Shown: piece by piece, positions 1 through 7,554 of the stretch
How the letters are laid out: each line of letters starts with the position of its first letter
Position numbering within the stretch: position 1 is the first letter of the stretch
Assembly (NCBI GenBank): GCA_016178075.1
Contig: JACOUA010000101.1
Span: 1-35,043 of the forward strand
DNA: 35,043 nucleotides
From: Acidobacteriota bacterium
GTDB lineage: Bacteria > Acidobacteriota > Vicinamibacteria > Vicinamibacterales > JACQTH01
Direction of reading: 5' to 3'
Made by a program: the position numbers and the translations under genes
The notes under the pieces: model-generated
Told to the model about the DNA's origin: nothing
What the model saw: the letters and a program-made list of their open reading frames with translations, nothing else
The model's database searches: none

Positions 1-218
1 GCAGCCCGGCGGGATGCATCGGCGTCCAAGATGACACCTTTATTTCTTTCCGGGTCCTTACCACTTCCGGGCCGGGATTGGGCCACTCGCTCTTTTCGCG
101 ACAAAACCGGTAAAGGTCACTGGAACCTAGCCGCCAACCGTATTAGCATCTGCCTCGGCCGTGCCCTAAGTGAGAAACCTTCGGTTTGGATGTTCTTGGT
201 GTTCTTAGGGAGGATCAG

Positions 219-3200
219 ATGAAATCGCGCACGATCGCTGTCCTGGCACCGTTACTGGCCCTTGTCGCCGTCTCGCTCATCGCTCCCGCCCCCCTGTCCG
301 CCCAGGCCGTCACCGGCACGCTGCTCGGCAACGTCACCGACGCCGCGGGCCTGGCGATCCCTGGCGCGACGGTGACGATCACCGAGGTCAACACGAACAT
401 CAGCGCGTCGTCGACCACCAACGAGAGCGGCTACTACGTGTTCTCGCGGGTCAAGGACGGCGTCTACCGCGTCGAGGCCGAGCTCAGCGGCTTCAAGAAG
501 GCCGCGCAGGACGACGTGGTCGTGCAGGTCAACACGACGAGGCGCGTGGACCTGAGGCTCGAGATCGGCACGGTGGCCGAGACCATCACGGTCGTCGGCC
601 AGTCGGCGCTGCTCCAGACGGACCGGACCGATACGGGTCGCTTGATTGAGAGCACGTTAATCCAGGAGGTGCCGCTGGCCTACCGGAACTTCCAGGCCGC
701 GCTCATCACGGTGCCCGGCTCGACCCGGCCGCACCGCCCGCACTCGGTGTTCTTCAACTCTCAGGACAGCCTCGCGACCGAGGTGAACGGTCAGTCGCGT
801 CTGGCGAACAACGTGCTCATCGAGGGAATCGACGACAACCACAAGACCGGCTTGTTGACGGTGCTGATTCCGTCGACAGAAGCCATCGAAACCGTCAGCG
901 TGACGACGAGCAACTACGACGCCGAGTTTGGTCGCGCCGGCGGCGCCGTGACCTCGGTGACGCTCAAATCGGGCACCAATCAGTTCAGGGGGAGCGCGTT
1001 CGTCGGCGGCAACACCGAGGCGACGATCGCGACCGAGTACTTCTCGCACACCAAGGCGCCGACCAAGGCGCTCGGGTATGGGTTTACGCTGGGCGGACCC
1101 ATTCGGCGGAATAAGCTGTTTTTCTTCGGGGACTACCAGCGCATCATCGACAACGTGGGCAAGGTGCAACGATCGGTGATTCCGCCGGTGGAGTGGCGAA
1201 CCGGCGATTTCAGCCGAGCCGCCACGGTCATCTACAACCCGTTCACGGGAAACCCGGACGGCACCGGCCGACAGCCGTTTGCCGGCAACGTGATTCCACC
1301 GACGATGATCAGCCCGATTGCCCAGAAGCTCTTGACCTTCATTGCGGCCCCGACGATTACAGGAGCTGCCTTCGGCCAGATCAATTTCGAGCAGCCGTAC
1401 ACCACGGCGAAGACGACCGACGGCTTCGACACCAAGGTCAACCAGCAGATGAGCGACCGGAATGCGCTGGCGGTCAGGTTCAGTTATCAACGCCCGGTGG
1501 TGATCGAGCGCGGCGTCTACGGGATATATGGCGGCGGCGGCAGGGACTTCGCGGGCACCGGCACCAACTTCACGATCAGCACCGGCGCAACCTTCACGCG
1601 GACCTGGAGCAACACGCTCGTGCAGGAAATCCGCGGTGGCGTCAGCTACTACCACAACAAGGCTGTCAGCGAGGGACAGGGGCTGAAGACCTCCGACGAG
1701 GTCGGGATCCGTGGCGCGAACATCAACGACTTTTCGACGGGGCTGACGTCGATCCAGATCAATCAGGGGTTCAGCAATCAGGTGCTTGGGTTCTCGAACA
1801 GCCTGCCGTGGGATCGATCCGAGCGAACGGTGGAGGTGTCGACGGTCCTGACGAAAGTGGTTGGCAACCATACAGTCAAGGTGGGCGGGAACATCCGCCA
1901 CAACCGGGACTTCCTTCTGCAGGTGCAGGACACCGGCGGCCCGCGCGGGCGTTTCACCTTCAGCGCGCCGCAAACGTCGATCCCGACCGATCAGGCGGCG
2001 CAGAGCGGCATCGCCAACGCGTTCGCTAGCTTCCTGCTCGACGTGCCCAGCCAGGTGGGACGCGATCTGACCGTCATCGATCCGGGAACCCGCCACTGGG
2101 CGCTCTTCAGCTACCTCCACGACAAGTGGCAAGCCACGCCGAAGATCACGATCGATCTCGGCCTCCGGCACGAGTACTACACCCCGCTCGTCGGGCTTGC
2201 GGACAAGGGCGGGTTGTCGAACTACGATCCGTCGACGGGCACCTTGCGGATCGCCGGATACGGTGACGTCTCGAACAGCGTCGGCGTGAAGCCCTACTAC
2301 AGGAACTTCGCGCCGCGCACCGGGTTGTCGTATCGCATCACGGACACGTCGGTCGTGCGCGTCGGCTACGGCATCAGCACGATTCCATTCCCCGACAACT
2401 CGTACGCGTTCAACTATCCGGTGAAGCAGAACAACCAGTTCAACCCGCCCAACTCGTTTGCGCCAACGTCGGTTCACATGGCGGATGGATTTCCGGCGCC
2501 GGTCCTCGCCGACATCCCCCAAAACGGCGCCATTTCGGTGAACACGCCGCTGCTCAGGAGCCAGCGCTTCTTTGCGATCCCATCGGACCTCCACGAAGGG
2601 AAGCTGCAATCCTGGAACGTCGCCTACCAGCGGGAGCTGCCCGGCGGCTTCACCGCGGAGGCCGCGTATGTGGGCAACCGCGGCGACATCGTGACGTCGC
2701 TGAACATCAACGCGGGACGAGTGTTGGGCGCGGATAACGCCGGCCGGCCGGAATTCGCGCCGTTCGGGCGCACGGCCGACACGACGGGCTGGACCCGTCT
2801 CAATACGCGCTACCACTCGCTTCAGGCCAAGCTCGATCGCCGCTTTTCAAACGGCCTGCTCATCACGACCTCTTACACGCTGGGACGTGGCTTGAATTAC
2901 GGGCAGGGCGACTCGAACGGCGGGGTCCCGACGCCATCGGACCTTCCGCGCAGCCTCGGTCGCGCCGAGTTCGACCGGACGCACAGCTACGTGCAAAGCT
3001 TCGTGTACATGCTGCCCGTTGGAAAGCAGGGCCGGTGGCTGCAGTCCGGTCCCGCAAGCTGGATTCTCGGCGACTGGCAGGTGAGCGGCATTTTCGCCGC
3101 GCAGTCGGGAACGCCGATCAACTTCACGGCGAGCGGCGCGAGCCTGCGCTTGCCGGGCAACACGCAGCGCCCCAACGCGAGCGGCACGCCGCCCGTGCGC

Positions 3201-3518
3201 GGGGACATTGGGCCTGGCAACCTGTGGTTCGACACGGCCGTCTTCTCGGCGCCGCCGCCCAACACGTTCGGCAACGTGCCGCGCAATGCGCTCCTCAACG
3301 GACCGGCCTTCGTGAACCTCGACGCGACGATTGCAAAGTGGTTCACCGTGCGGGGAAACAGTCGGGCCGAGGTCCGGATCGACGCGTTCAACATCACGAA
3401 CACGCCGCATTTCAGTAACCCGAACGGCGACTTCGGCAACGCGCGGTTCGGGCAGATTACGAGCACCATCGCCGGCAGCGAGCGGGTCATTCGCTTCGGG
3501 CTTCGCGTCGTGTTTTGA
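219..3518 (+). CDS. Oar-like TonB-dependent outer-membrane receptor with carboxypeptidase-regulatory domain
   Basis: The 1099-residue product looks like an outer-membrane transporter or adhesin-like receptor. Residues 1-30 are a Sec signal peptide ending in LSAQA. Residues about 33-115 are a carboxypeptidase-regulatory-like beta-sandwich (GNVTDAAGLAIPGATVTI). A plug-like segment follows (EVNGQSRLANNVLIEGIDDN, then ETVSVTTSNYDAEFGRAGGA), and then a long beta-barrel region ending in the typical terminal phenylalanine (FGLRVVF). I chose the ATG at 219 because AGGGAGGA lies just upstream and the signal peptide starts there; the frame is open from 186, but that extension adds only a non-signal leader. 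Acidobacteria carry many such receptors, generally thought to import carbohydrates or other large substrates with TonB-ExbBD energy. The substrate cannot be read from the sequence. The family call is secure. Confidence 0.93.
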   Translation: MKSRTIAVLAPLLALVAVSLIAPAPLSAQAVTGTLLGNVTDAAGLAIPGATVTITEVNTNISASSTTNESGYYVFSRVKDGVYRVEAELSGFKKAAQDDVVVQVNTTRRVDLRLEIGTVAETITVVGQSALLQTDRTDTGRLIESTLIQEVPLAYRNFQAALITVPGSTRPHRPHSVFFNSQDSLATEVNGQSRLANNVLIEGIDDNHKTGLLTVLIPSTEAIETVSVTTSNYDAEFGRAGGAVTSVTLKSGTNQFRGSAFVGGNTEATIATEYFSHTKAPTKALGYGFTLGGPIRRNKLFFFGDYQRIIDNVGKVQRSVIPPVEWRTGDFSRAATVIYNPFTGNPDGTGRQPFAGNVIPPTMISPIAQKLLTFIAAPTITGAAFGQINFEQPYTTAKTTDGFDTKVNQQMSDRNALAVRFSYQRPVVIERGVYGIYGGGGRDFAGTGTNFTISTGATFTRTWSNTLVQEIRGGVSYYHNKAVSEGQGLKTSDEVGIRGANINDFSTGLTSIQINQGFSNQVLGFSNSLPWDRSERTVEVSTVLTKVVGNHTVKVGGNIRHNRDFLLQVQDTGGPRGRFTFSAPQTSIPTDQAAQSGIANAFASFLLDVPSQVGRDLTVIDPGTRHWALFSYLHDKWQATPKITIDLGLRHEYYTPLVGLADKGGLSNYDPSTGTLRIAGYGDVSNSVGVKPYYRNFAPRTGLSYRITDTSVVRVGYGISTIPFPDNSYAFNYPVKQNNQFNPPNSFAPTSVHMADGFPAPVLADIPQNGAISVNTPLLRSQRFFAIPSDLHEGKLQSWNVAYQRELPGGFTAEAAYVGNRGDIVTSLNINAGRVLGADNAGRPEFAPFGRTADTTGWTRLNTRYHSLQAKLDRRFSNGLLITTSYTLGRGLNYGQGDSNGGVPTPSDLPRSLGRAEFDRTHSYVQSFVYMLPVGKQGRWLQSGPASWILGDWQVSGIFAAQSGTPINFTASGASLRLPGNTQRPNASGTPPVRGDIGPGNLWFDTAVFSAPPPNTFGNVPRNALLNGPAFVNLDATIAKWFTVRGNSRAEVRIDAFNITNTPHFSNPNGDFGNARFGQITSTIAGSERVIRFGLRVVF

Positions 3519-3533
3519 GAAAGATCGTTGCTG

Positions 3534-3643
3534 CACTGAGCGGATCGTTGTGTGAATCAGCGCCGCGAGCGCAAGGCCGCTTGTCCGCCGTAGCCTTGGC
3601 GAAGGCGGATGGCAGGCGCTGGGGGTGGGGCCCCAGCGCAAAC
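3534..3643 (+). repeat. dispersed GC-rich intergenic element, copy 1 (interrupted by a nested palindrome)
   Basis: This copy begins with ACTGAGCGGATCGTTGTG and ends with GCTGGGGGTGGGGCCCCAGC, and shares its skeleton with copies near 5576, 5644 and 9500. Unlike them it holds a nested inverted repeat at 3584-3609 (TCCGCC ... GGCGGA). Read on the other strand, that nested piece encodes LRQGYGGQ, a peptide I recognise as typical of a repeat family spread through many environmental genomes. The element fills nearly all of the gap between the receptor gene and galU. Confidence 0.75.
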
Positions 3644-3655
3644 TACGCAAACTAA

Positions 3656-4552
3656 ATGATGCCTGTCGATATCGCCGTGGTGCCGGTGGCAGGCCTCGGC
3701 ACGCGCCTGCTGCCGGCCACGAAGTCGCAGCCGAAGGAGATGCTGCCGGTCGGCCGGAAGCCGATCGTGCAGTACGTCTTCGAGGAGCTGACCGGCGCCG
3801 GCATGCGGCGGATCCTCTTCGTCACCGGCCAGGGCAAGTCGTCCATCGAAAACCATTTCGACATCAACGAGGAGCTCGTGCAGGTGCTGCGGGAGAGCGG
3901 CAAGGAGGAGCTGCTCGCCGAGCTCGCGTTCGAGCGCGCGCCGGTCCAGTACTTCTACACACGTCAGCGCCAGGCGCTCGGCCTGGGCCATGCGGTCCTG
4001 TCCGCCCGCACCTTCGTCGGACAGCAGCCGTTCGTGGTGGCGCTCGGCGACTCCATCATCGGGCTGAACGCGCAGAGCGACGTGGTTGCGCGCATGACGC
4101 GTGCCTTCGACGATCTTGGGGCCGCGGCGATCATCGCGGTCGAGGAAGTCGCGCCGGAGGAGGCGCACCGGTACGGCATCGTCCATCCGCGCAACGGCAC
4201 CGGCGATCTGTTCGAGCTGGACGGGCTCATCGAAAAGCCGCCGCGCGAGCAGGCGCCCAGCAACCTGGCGATCGCGGCCCGCTACGTCCTCTCGCCGGCC
4301 ATCTTCGAGGCGCTCGACCAGACGCCCGCGGGAGTCGGCGGCGAGATCCAGCTCACCGACGCCATCAGCCGCCTCATCCAGCAGGGCCGTCGCGTGTACG
4401 GCATGCGGCTCCGTTCCGACGAGCGGCGGTTCGACATCGGGAACTTCGACGCGTACTTCCGGGCGTTCGTCGAGTTCGCGATTGCCGACGGCAAGCACGG
4501 GCCCGCGCTGCGAACGTTTCTCCAGCACCTGGTCCATGATTCTGATTCGTAG
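3656..4552 (+). CDS. galU: UTP--glucose-1-phosphate uridylyltransferase (GalU family)
   Basis: GalU-family enzymes transfer UMP from UTP to a sugar 1-phosphate, making UDP-glucose for cell-surface glycans. The 298-residue length is typical. The nucleotide-binding signature GLGTRLLPATKSQPKEMLP sits near residues 13-31, followed by GKPIVQYV-like (RKPIVQYVFEEL), GKSSIENHFD, LGLGHAVLSAR, the catalytic-site LGDSIIG near residue 125 and IEKPP. The start could be the ATG at 3656 or the adjacent ATG at 3659; no good Shine-Dalgarno is present because repeat copy 1 reaches to within 13 bases. The gene overlaps the next one by 17 bases. Because that neighbour resembles glucuronokinase, the enzyme could also accept glucuronate 1-phosphate; this is inference from context, not from active-site residues. 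Confidence 0.93.
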   Translation: MMPVDIAVVPVAGLGTRLLPATKSQPKEMLPVGRKPIVQYVFEELTGAGMRRILFVTGQGKSSIENHFDINEELVQVLRESGKEELLAELAFERAPVQYFYTRQRQALGLGHAVLSARTFVGQQPFVVALGDSIIGLNAQSDVVARMTRAFDDLGAAAIIAVEEVAPEEAHRYGIVHPRNGTGDLFELDGLIEKPPREQAPSNLAIAARYVLSPAIFEALDQTPAGVGGEIQLTDAISRLIQQGRRVYGMRLRSDERRFDIGNFDAYFRAFVEFAIADGKHGPALRTFLQHLVHDSDS

Positions 4553-5546
4553 ACGCGCCTTCGCGCGCGCCGCGCTGGTGGGCAACCCTTCCGATGGTTA
4601 TCACGGGCGGACGATCGCCCTCATCGTACGCAATTTTCGCGCGGAGGTCGTGCTGTACGAATGGGACTCGGTCGACATCGTGCTGGCCGAGAACGACCGC
4701 GCCCGCTTCCGCAGCGTGCGCGACCTCGCCCGTGACGTCACGCTACACGGCTACTACGGCGGCATCCGTCTCATCAAAGCCACGATCAAACGGTTCGTCG
4801 AGTACTGCGATGAGCGCCGGATCCCGCTTCACGATCGCAACTTCTCGGTTCGGTACGAGACCACTATTCCCCGTCAGGTCGGTCTCGCGGGTTCGAGCGC
4901 CATCATCGTGGCGACGCTGCGCTGCCTGATGGAGTTCTACGGGATCGACGTTCCGCTCGAGGCGCAGCCCTCACTGGTCCTCTCCGTAGAGCGGGAGGAG
5001 CTGGGCATCACCGCCGGGCTGCAGGACCGCGTGGTTCAGGTCCACGAGGGGCTGATGCATATGGATTTCAGCCCGCAAACGGAACGCCTGGTCGCGGGGT
5101 TGCGATGTTACGCCTACGAGCGACTCGATCCGGCGCTCCTGCCCCCGCTGTACCTCGCCTACCATCATGGGCTCAGCGAACCGACCGAGGTGTTCCATGA
5201 CGAGGTGCGGGGACGGTTCGAGCGCGGCGACCAGGACGTCGTCCGTGCGATGAAGGAGGCCGCTGACCTGGCAGGCTGCGCGCGCCGGGCCCTCCTCGAG
5301 CGCCGGCTGAGCGAGCTCCCCGGCCTCATCGACCGGAATTTCGACCTCAGGCGGCAGATCTGCCATCTGCCGCGCTGGCAGGTGGAGATGGTCGATACGG
5401 CGCGGCGATCGGGCGCGAGCGCGAACTTCGCCGGCTCAGGCGGCGCCATTGTCGGCACGTATGACGGCCGCGCGAGCTTCGACGCATTGCTGTCATCGCT
5501 TCGGGACCTCGGGTGCAGTATCATCGAGCCGCAGATTGCCGCGTAG
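4536..5546 (+). CDS. GHMP-family sugar kinase resembling glucuronokinase
   Basis: The 336-residue protein has the GHMP kinase layout: N-terminal GNPSDGYHGRTI near residues 16-27, the phosphate-binding motif PRQVGLAGSSAIIVA near 111-125, and the C-terminal motif FAGSGGAIVG near 296-306. From memory, whole blocks (GNPSD-Y-GRTI, the GYYGGIRL segment, RNFSV-YET-IPRQ-GL-GSSAI, GLQDRVVQV--GLMHMDFS, LLPPLYLAY and NFDLRR) resemble plant glucuronokinase more than galactokinase or mevalonate kinase. Such an enzyme phosphorylates D-glucuronate at the anomeric position. The ATG at 4536 overlaps the end of galU by 17 bases, implying translational coupling. Together the two enzymes could turn free glucuronate into UDP-glucuronate. 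GHMP membership is secure; the substrate is an inference. Related heptose or fucose kinases are the alternatives. Confidence 0.8.
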   Translation: MILIRRRAFARAALVGNPSDGYHGRTIALIVRNFRAEVVLYEWDSVDIVLAENDRARFRSVRDLARDVTLHGYYGGIRLIKATIKRFVEYCDERRIPLHDRNFSVRYETTIPRQVGLAGSSAIIVATLRCLMEFYGIDVPLEAQPSLVLSVEREELGITAGLQDRVVQVHEGLMHMDFSPQTERLVAGLRCYAYERLDPALLPPLYLAYHHGLSEPTEVFHDEVRGRFERGDQDVVRAMKEAADLAGCARRALLERRLSELPGLIDRNFDLRRQICHLPRWQVEMVDTARRSGASANFAGSGGAIVGTYDGRASFDALLSSLRDLGCSIIEPQIAA

Positions 5547-5575
5547 GCGGCGAACCGCGGGCCGAGCAGACAGTC

Positions 5576-5640
5576 GTGACGAATCAGCGCGGCGAGCGTG
5601 AGCGAGCCGTGGCAGGCGATGGGGGTCGGGCCCCCACGTT
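5576..5640 (+). repeat. dispersed GC-rich intergenic element, copy 2
   Basis: The copy runs from GTGACGAATCAGCGCGGCGA to GGGGGTCGGGCCCCCACGTT. It is almost identical to copy 3 directly downstream, but the first part (CTGAGCGGATCGTT) is missing and its 3' palindrome differs slightly. Copies 2 and 3 form a tandem pair filling the gap between the kinase gene and the oxidoreductase pseudogene. Confidence 0.8.
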
Positions 5641-5643
5641 ACC

Positions 5644-5730
5644 GCACTGAGCGGATCGTTGTGACGAATCAGCGCGGCGAGCGTGAGCGAGCCGTGGCAG
5701 GCGATGGGGGTGGGGCCCCATCGCGAACCA
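5644..5730 (+). repeat. dispersed GC-rich intergenic element, copy 3
   Basis: This is the most complete copy. It starts GCACTGAGCGGATCGTTGTG, continues through AGCGCGGCGAGCGTGAGCGA, and ends in the self-complementary GATGGGGGTGGGGCCCCATC. It is followed after a few bases by AAGGAG, the ribosome-binding site of the next gene. All four copies in the window have the same orientation and lie immediately before a start codon. Confidence 0.8.
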
Positions 5731-5745
5731 AGTAAGGAGATCATC

Positions 5746-6943
5746 ATGGCGAACGCGGGCATCGGGCGCAGAGAGTTTCTCGGCGGCGCGGCGGCAAGCG
5801 CCGTCGTGTGGGCTCTGTCTCCCTCGCGCGTGCTCGGGGCGAACGACCGCATCCGCCTGGGGATGATCGGCCCGGGCGCGCGCGGGCAGGAGCTCCTCGG
5901 CCAGCTGCTCAAGCTGCCGAACGCCAACGCGGAGCTCGTCGCGATCGCGGACGTCTTCACCGGACGCCACGACGAGGTCCGTCGCCTGGTCCCCGGCGTC
6001 AAGGCGTTCACGGATCATCGGCGTCTCCTGGACCTCAAGGACGTCGACGCGGTCATCGTTGCGAGCCCGCTGCATTGCCACGCGCGCCACTTCCTCGACT
6101 CGATCGCCGCCGGCAAGGACCTCTACTCCGAGAAGACGATGACCTGGTCGATCCCGGAGGCGGAGGCGTGCCGCAGCGCCGCGAAGCAGTCGAACCGCGT
6201 CGTGCAGATTGGCCTGCAGCATGTGAGTGCCGGTGAGTTCTTCGACGCGAGGCGCTGGCTCGCCGATGGTCTGGTCGGCAAGGTCACCCACGTCGAGTCG
6301 TGGATGAGCCGCAACACGCCGCGCGGCAAGGGGCAGTGGGTGCGGCCGGTTCCCGCCACGTGCACCGCCGACAACATCAAGTGGGACCTGTTCCTCAACG
6401 GCCGGCCGGACCGCCCCTTCGACGCGTTCAAGTTCATCAACTGCGGCGTACATGTCGGGTGGCGTCTACTCGGAGCCGGATGGGCGCGAAGTGCCGGACA
6501 CGATCGCCCTGACGCTGGATTTCCCGGAGCTCGTGGTCACGTGGCAGTCGACCTTCAGCAACAGCCACTACGGCCTTGGAGAGCGTGTGCTGGGCACTCA
6601 CGGCACGATCGAACGTCTGAGCGGCGCGAACGACATGGTCACGGGTCGATCCGAATCGGGTGTTCGCTACTACCCCGAGAAGGCGAATCAGCCCAAGGGC
6701 CTCGCGCTGCCGGGCGCCGCCGCGGGCGGGAAGAGCGCGGCGAGCTTCATGCTCGTTGGCGACACGCCCGACGAGCAGCACATGGGGAACTTCCTCGACT
6801 GCGTCCGTTCGCGCAAGGAGCCGAACGCGTCGGTCGAGCTCGGGTATCGCACGGCGGTCGCGGCCCACATGGCGAACCTGGCCTATCGCCGGAAGACGCG
6901 CGTGACCCCGGAATCGGCGACCTCGTTGTCGACGGCGTTGTGA
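5746..6943 (+). pseudogene. Gfo/Idh/MocA-family oxidoreductase with Tat signal, broken by internal deletion and frameshift
   Basis: The ATG at 5746 follows AAGGAG. The first part reads as a normal periplasmic sugar-type oxidoreductase: twin-arginine signal (GRREFLGGAAAS, residues 7-18), NAD-binding GMIGPGARGQELL, VDAVIVASPLHCHARH, and YSEKTMTWSIPEAEA, through to DAFKFIN near 6440. The frame then turns to unrelated sequence, while from about 6446 another frame continues the family (YMSGGVYSEPDGREVPDTIA, then FSNSHYGLGERVLGTHGTIERL) to the stop at 6941-6943. Relatives carry several dozen residues between these two blocks, including the conserved stretch with the catalytic or metal-binding histidine region. 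I therefore infer a deletion of about 100 bases or more plus a frame change. It may be a true pseudogene or an assembly error. Confidence 0.82.
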
Positions 6944-6966
6944 TCGAAGAGGTGTGGTGATATAAC
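6938..6966 (+). promoter_or_regulatory. sigma-70-type promoter for the HU gene
   Basis: TTGTGA at 6938-6943, a 17-base spacer, then TATAAC at 6961-6966. The -35 box overlaps the stop codon of the preceding pseudogene. The predicted start near 6973 gives a leader of about 48 bases before the HU ATG. Confidence 0.7.
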
Positions 6967-7020
6967 CGCGTTCGATGTTCTTCTACCGAGCGCAGCTTGC
7001 ATGAGTGCGCAGGAGGTCCC

Positions 7021-7293
7021 ATGAACAAGCAGGACGTCATCAACAAGATCTCCAAAGAGACCGGGGTCAACAAGAGCCACGCGGCGGCCGCCGTGGCATC
7101 GTTCCTCGATGGGATCACGCGGTCGCTGAAGAAGGGCGAGGCGGTTTCGTTCGTGGGGTTCGGAACCTTCAAGACCTCGCAGCGCAACGCCCGTACGGCG
7201 CGCAACCCACAAACCGGCGAGGCCATCAAGATCCCGAAGCGCCGCGTCGTCCGCTTCAAGCCCGGCAAGGCCCTCAAGAGCGCGGTGAAGTAG
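7021..7293 (+). CDS. HU-family DNA-binding protein
   Basis: This 90-residue histone-like protein would bind and bend DNA as a dimer in the nucleoid. It begins MNKQDVINKISKETGV, has the central beta-arm motif VSFVGFGTFKTSQRNARTARNPQTGE, and ends with IPKRRVVRFKPGKALK, all classic for the HU/IHF superfamily and at full length. The ATG at 7021 is preceded by AGGAGG at 7010-7015. It is monocistronic, between its own promoter at 6938 and a tRNA gene. HU is more likely than IHF because the flanks lack typical IHF-specific residues. Confidence 0.96.
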   Translation: MNKQDVINKISKETGVNKSHAAAAVASFLDGITRSLKKGEAVSFVGFGTFKTSQRNARTARNPQTGEAIKIPKRRVVRFKPGKALKSAVK

Positions 7294-7324
7294 CCGGTCT
7301 CCGCCTGCGAGTTCCTCCCTGGCC

Positions 7325-7374
7325 GCGGCCGCCTCTGACGCCGAGCCCTTCGGTTGCGGGTGTCGGGCGGCCGC
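7325..7374. other. GC-rich hairpin between the HU gene and tRNA-Val
   Basis: Perfect 9-bp arms GCGGCCGCC (7325-7333) and GGCGGCCGC (7366-7374) enclose a 32-base loop with further weak pairing. There is no clear T-run, so termination of the HU transcript is possible but not proven. The right arm overlaps the putative tRNA promoter spacer. Confidence 0.5.
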
Positions 7375-7383
7375 TGTTATACT
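7354..7383 (+). promoter_or_regulatory. putative promoter of tRNA-Val
   Basis: TTGCGG at 7354-7359, an 18-base spacer, then TATACT at 7378-7383. The start would lie about 25-30 bases before the mature tRNA 5' end at 7417. The -10 is good and the -35 is weak. Confidence 0.45.
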
Positions 7384-7416
7384 TGGCGTTCCTGCACGTC
7401 CAGTTTTTTCTGATCT

Positions 7417-7492
7417 AGGCGCGTAGCTCAGTGGTTAGAGCGCCTGCTTGACACGCAGGAGGTCGACGGTTCGAGTCCGTCCGTGCCTACCA
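7417..7492 (+). tRNA. tRNA-Val (anticodon GAC)
   Basis: A 76-base cloverleaf. The acceptor AGGCGCG pairs with CGTGCCT (one G-U), the D-arm holds GCTCAGTGGTTAGAGC, the anticodon stem CCTGC/GCAGG encloses TTGACAC with GAC at 7450-7452, and the T-arm is GACGG-TTCGAGT-CCGTC. The discriminator is A and CCA is encoded at 7490-7492. Confidence 0.96.
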
Positions 7493-7554
7493 ATCCCGCT
7501 GGGGTCGAACGCTGAACGAACACCGTTGAGAACGACCGCATCTCCCGGCCTTCC

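Noticed and set aside
1-218. Gene or promoter upstream of the TonB-dependent receptor
   Set aside because: The only open frame (31-222) has no recognisable features, and no convincing -35/-10 pair was found; the stretch is left unannotated.
657-2816. 719-codon open frame on the minus strand opposite the TonB-dependent receptor
   Set aside because: Arg/Val/Glu-rich translation without domains; typical shadow of a high-GC gene. The receptor on the plus strand has a signal peptide and complete domains.
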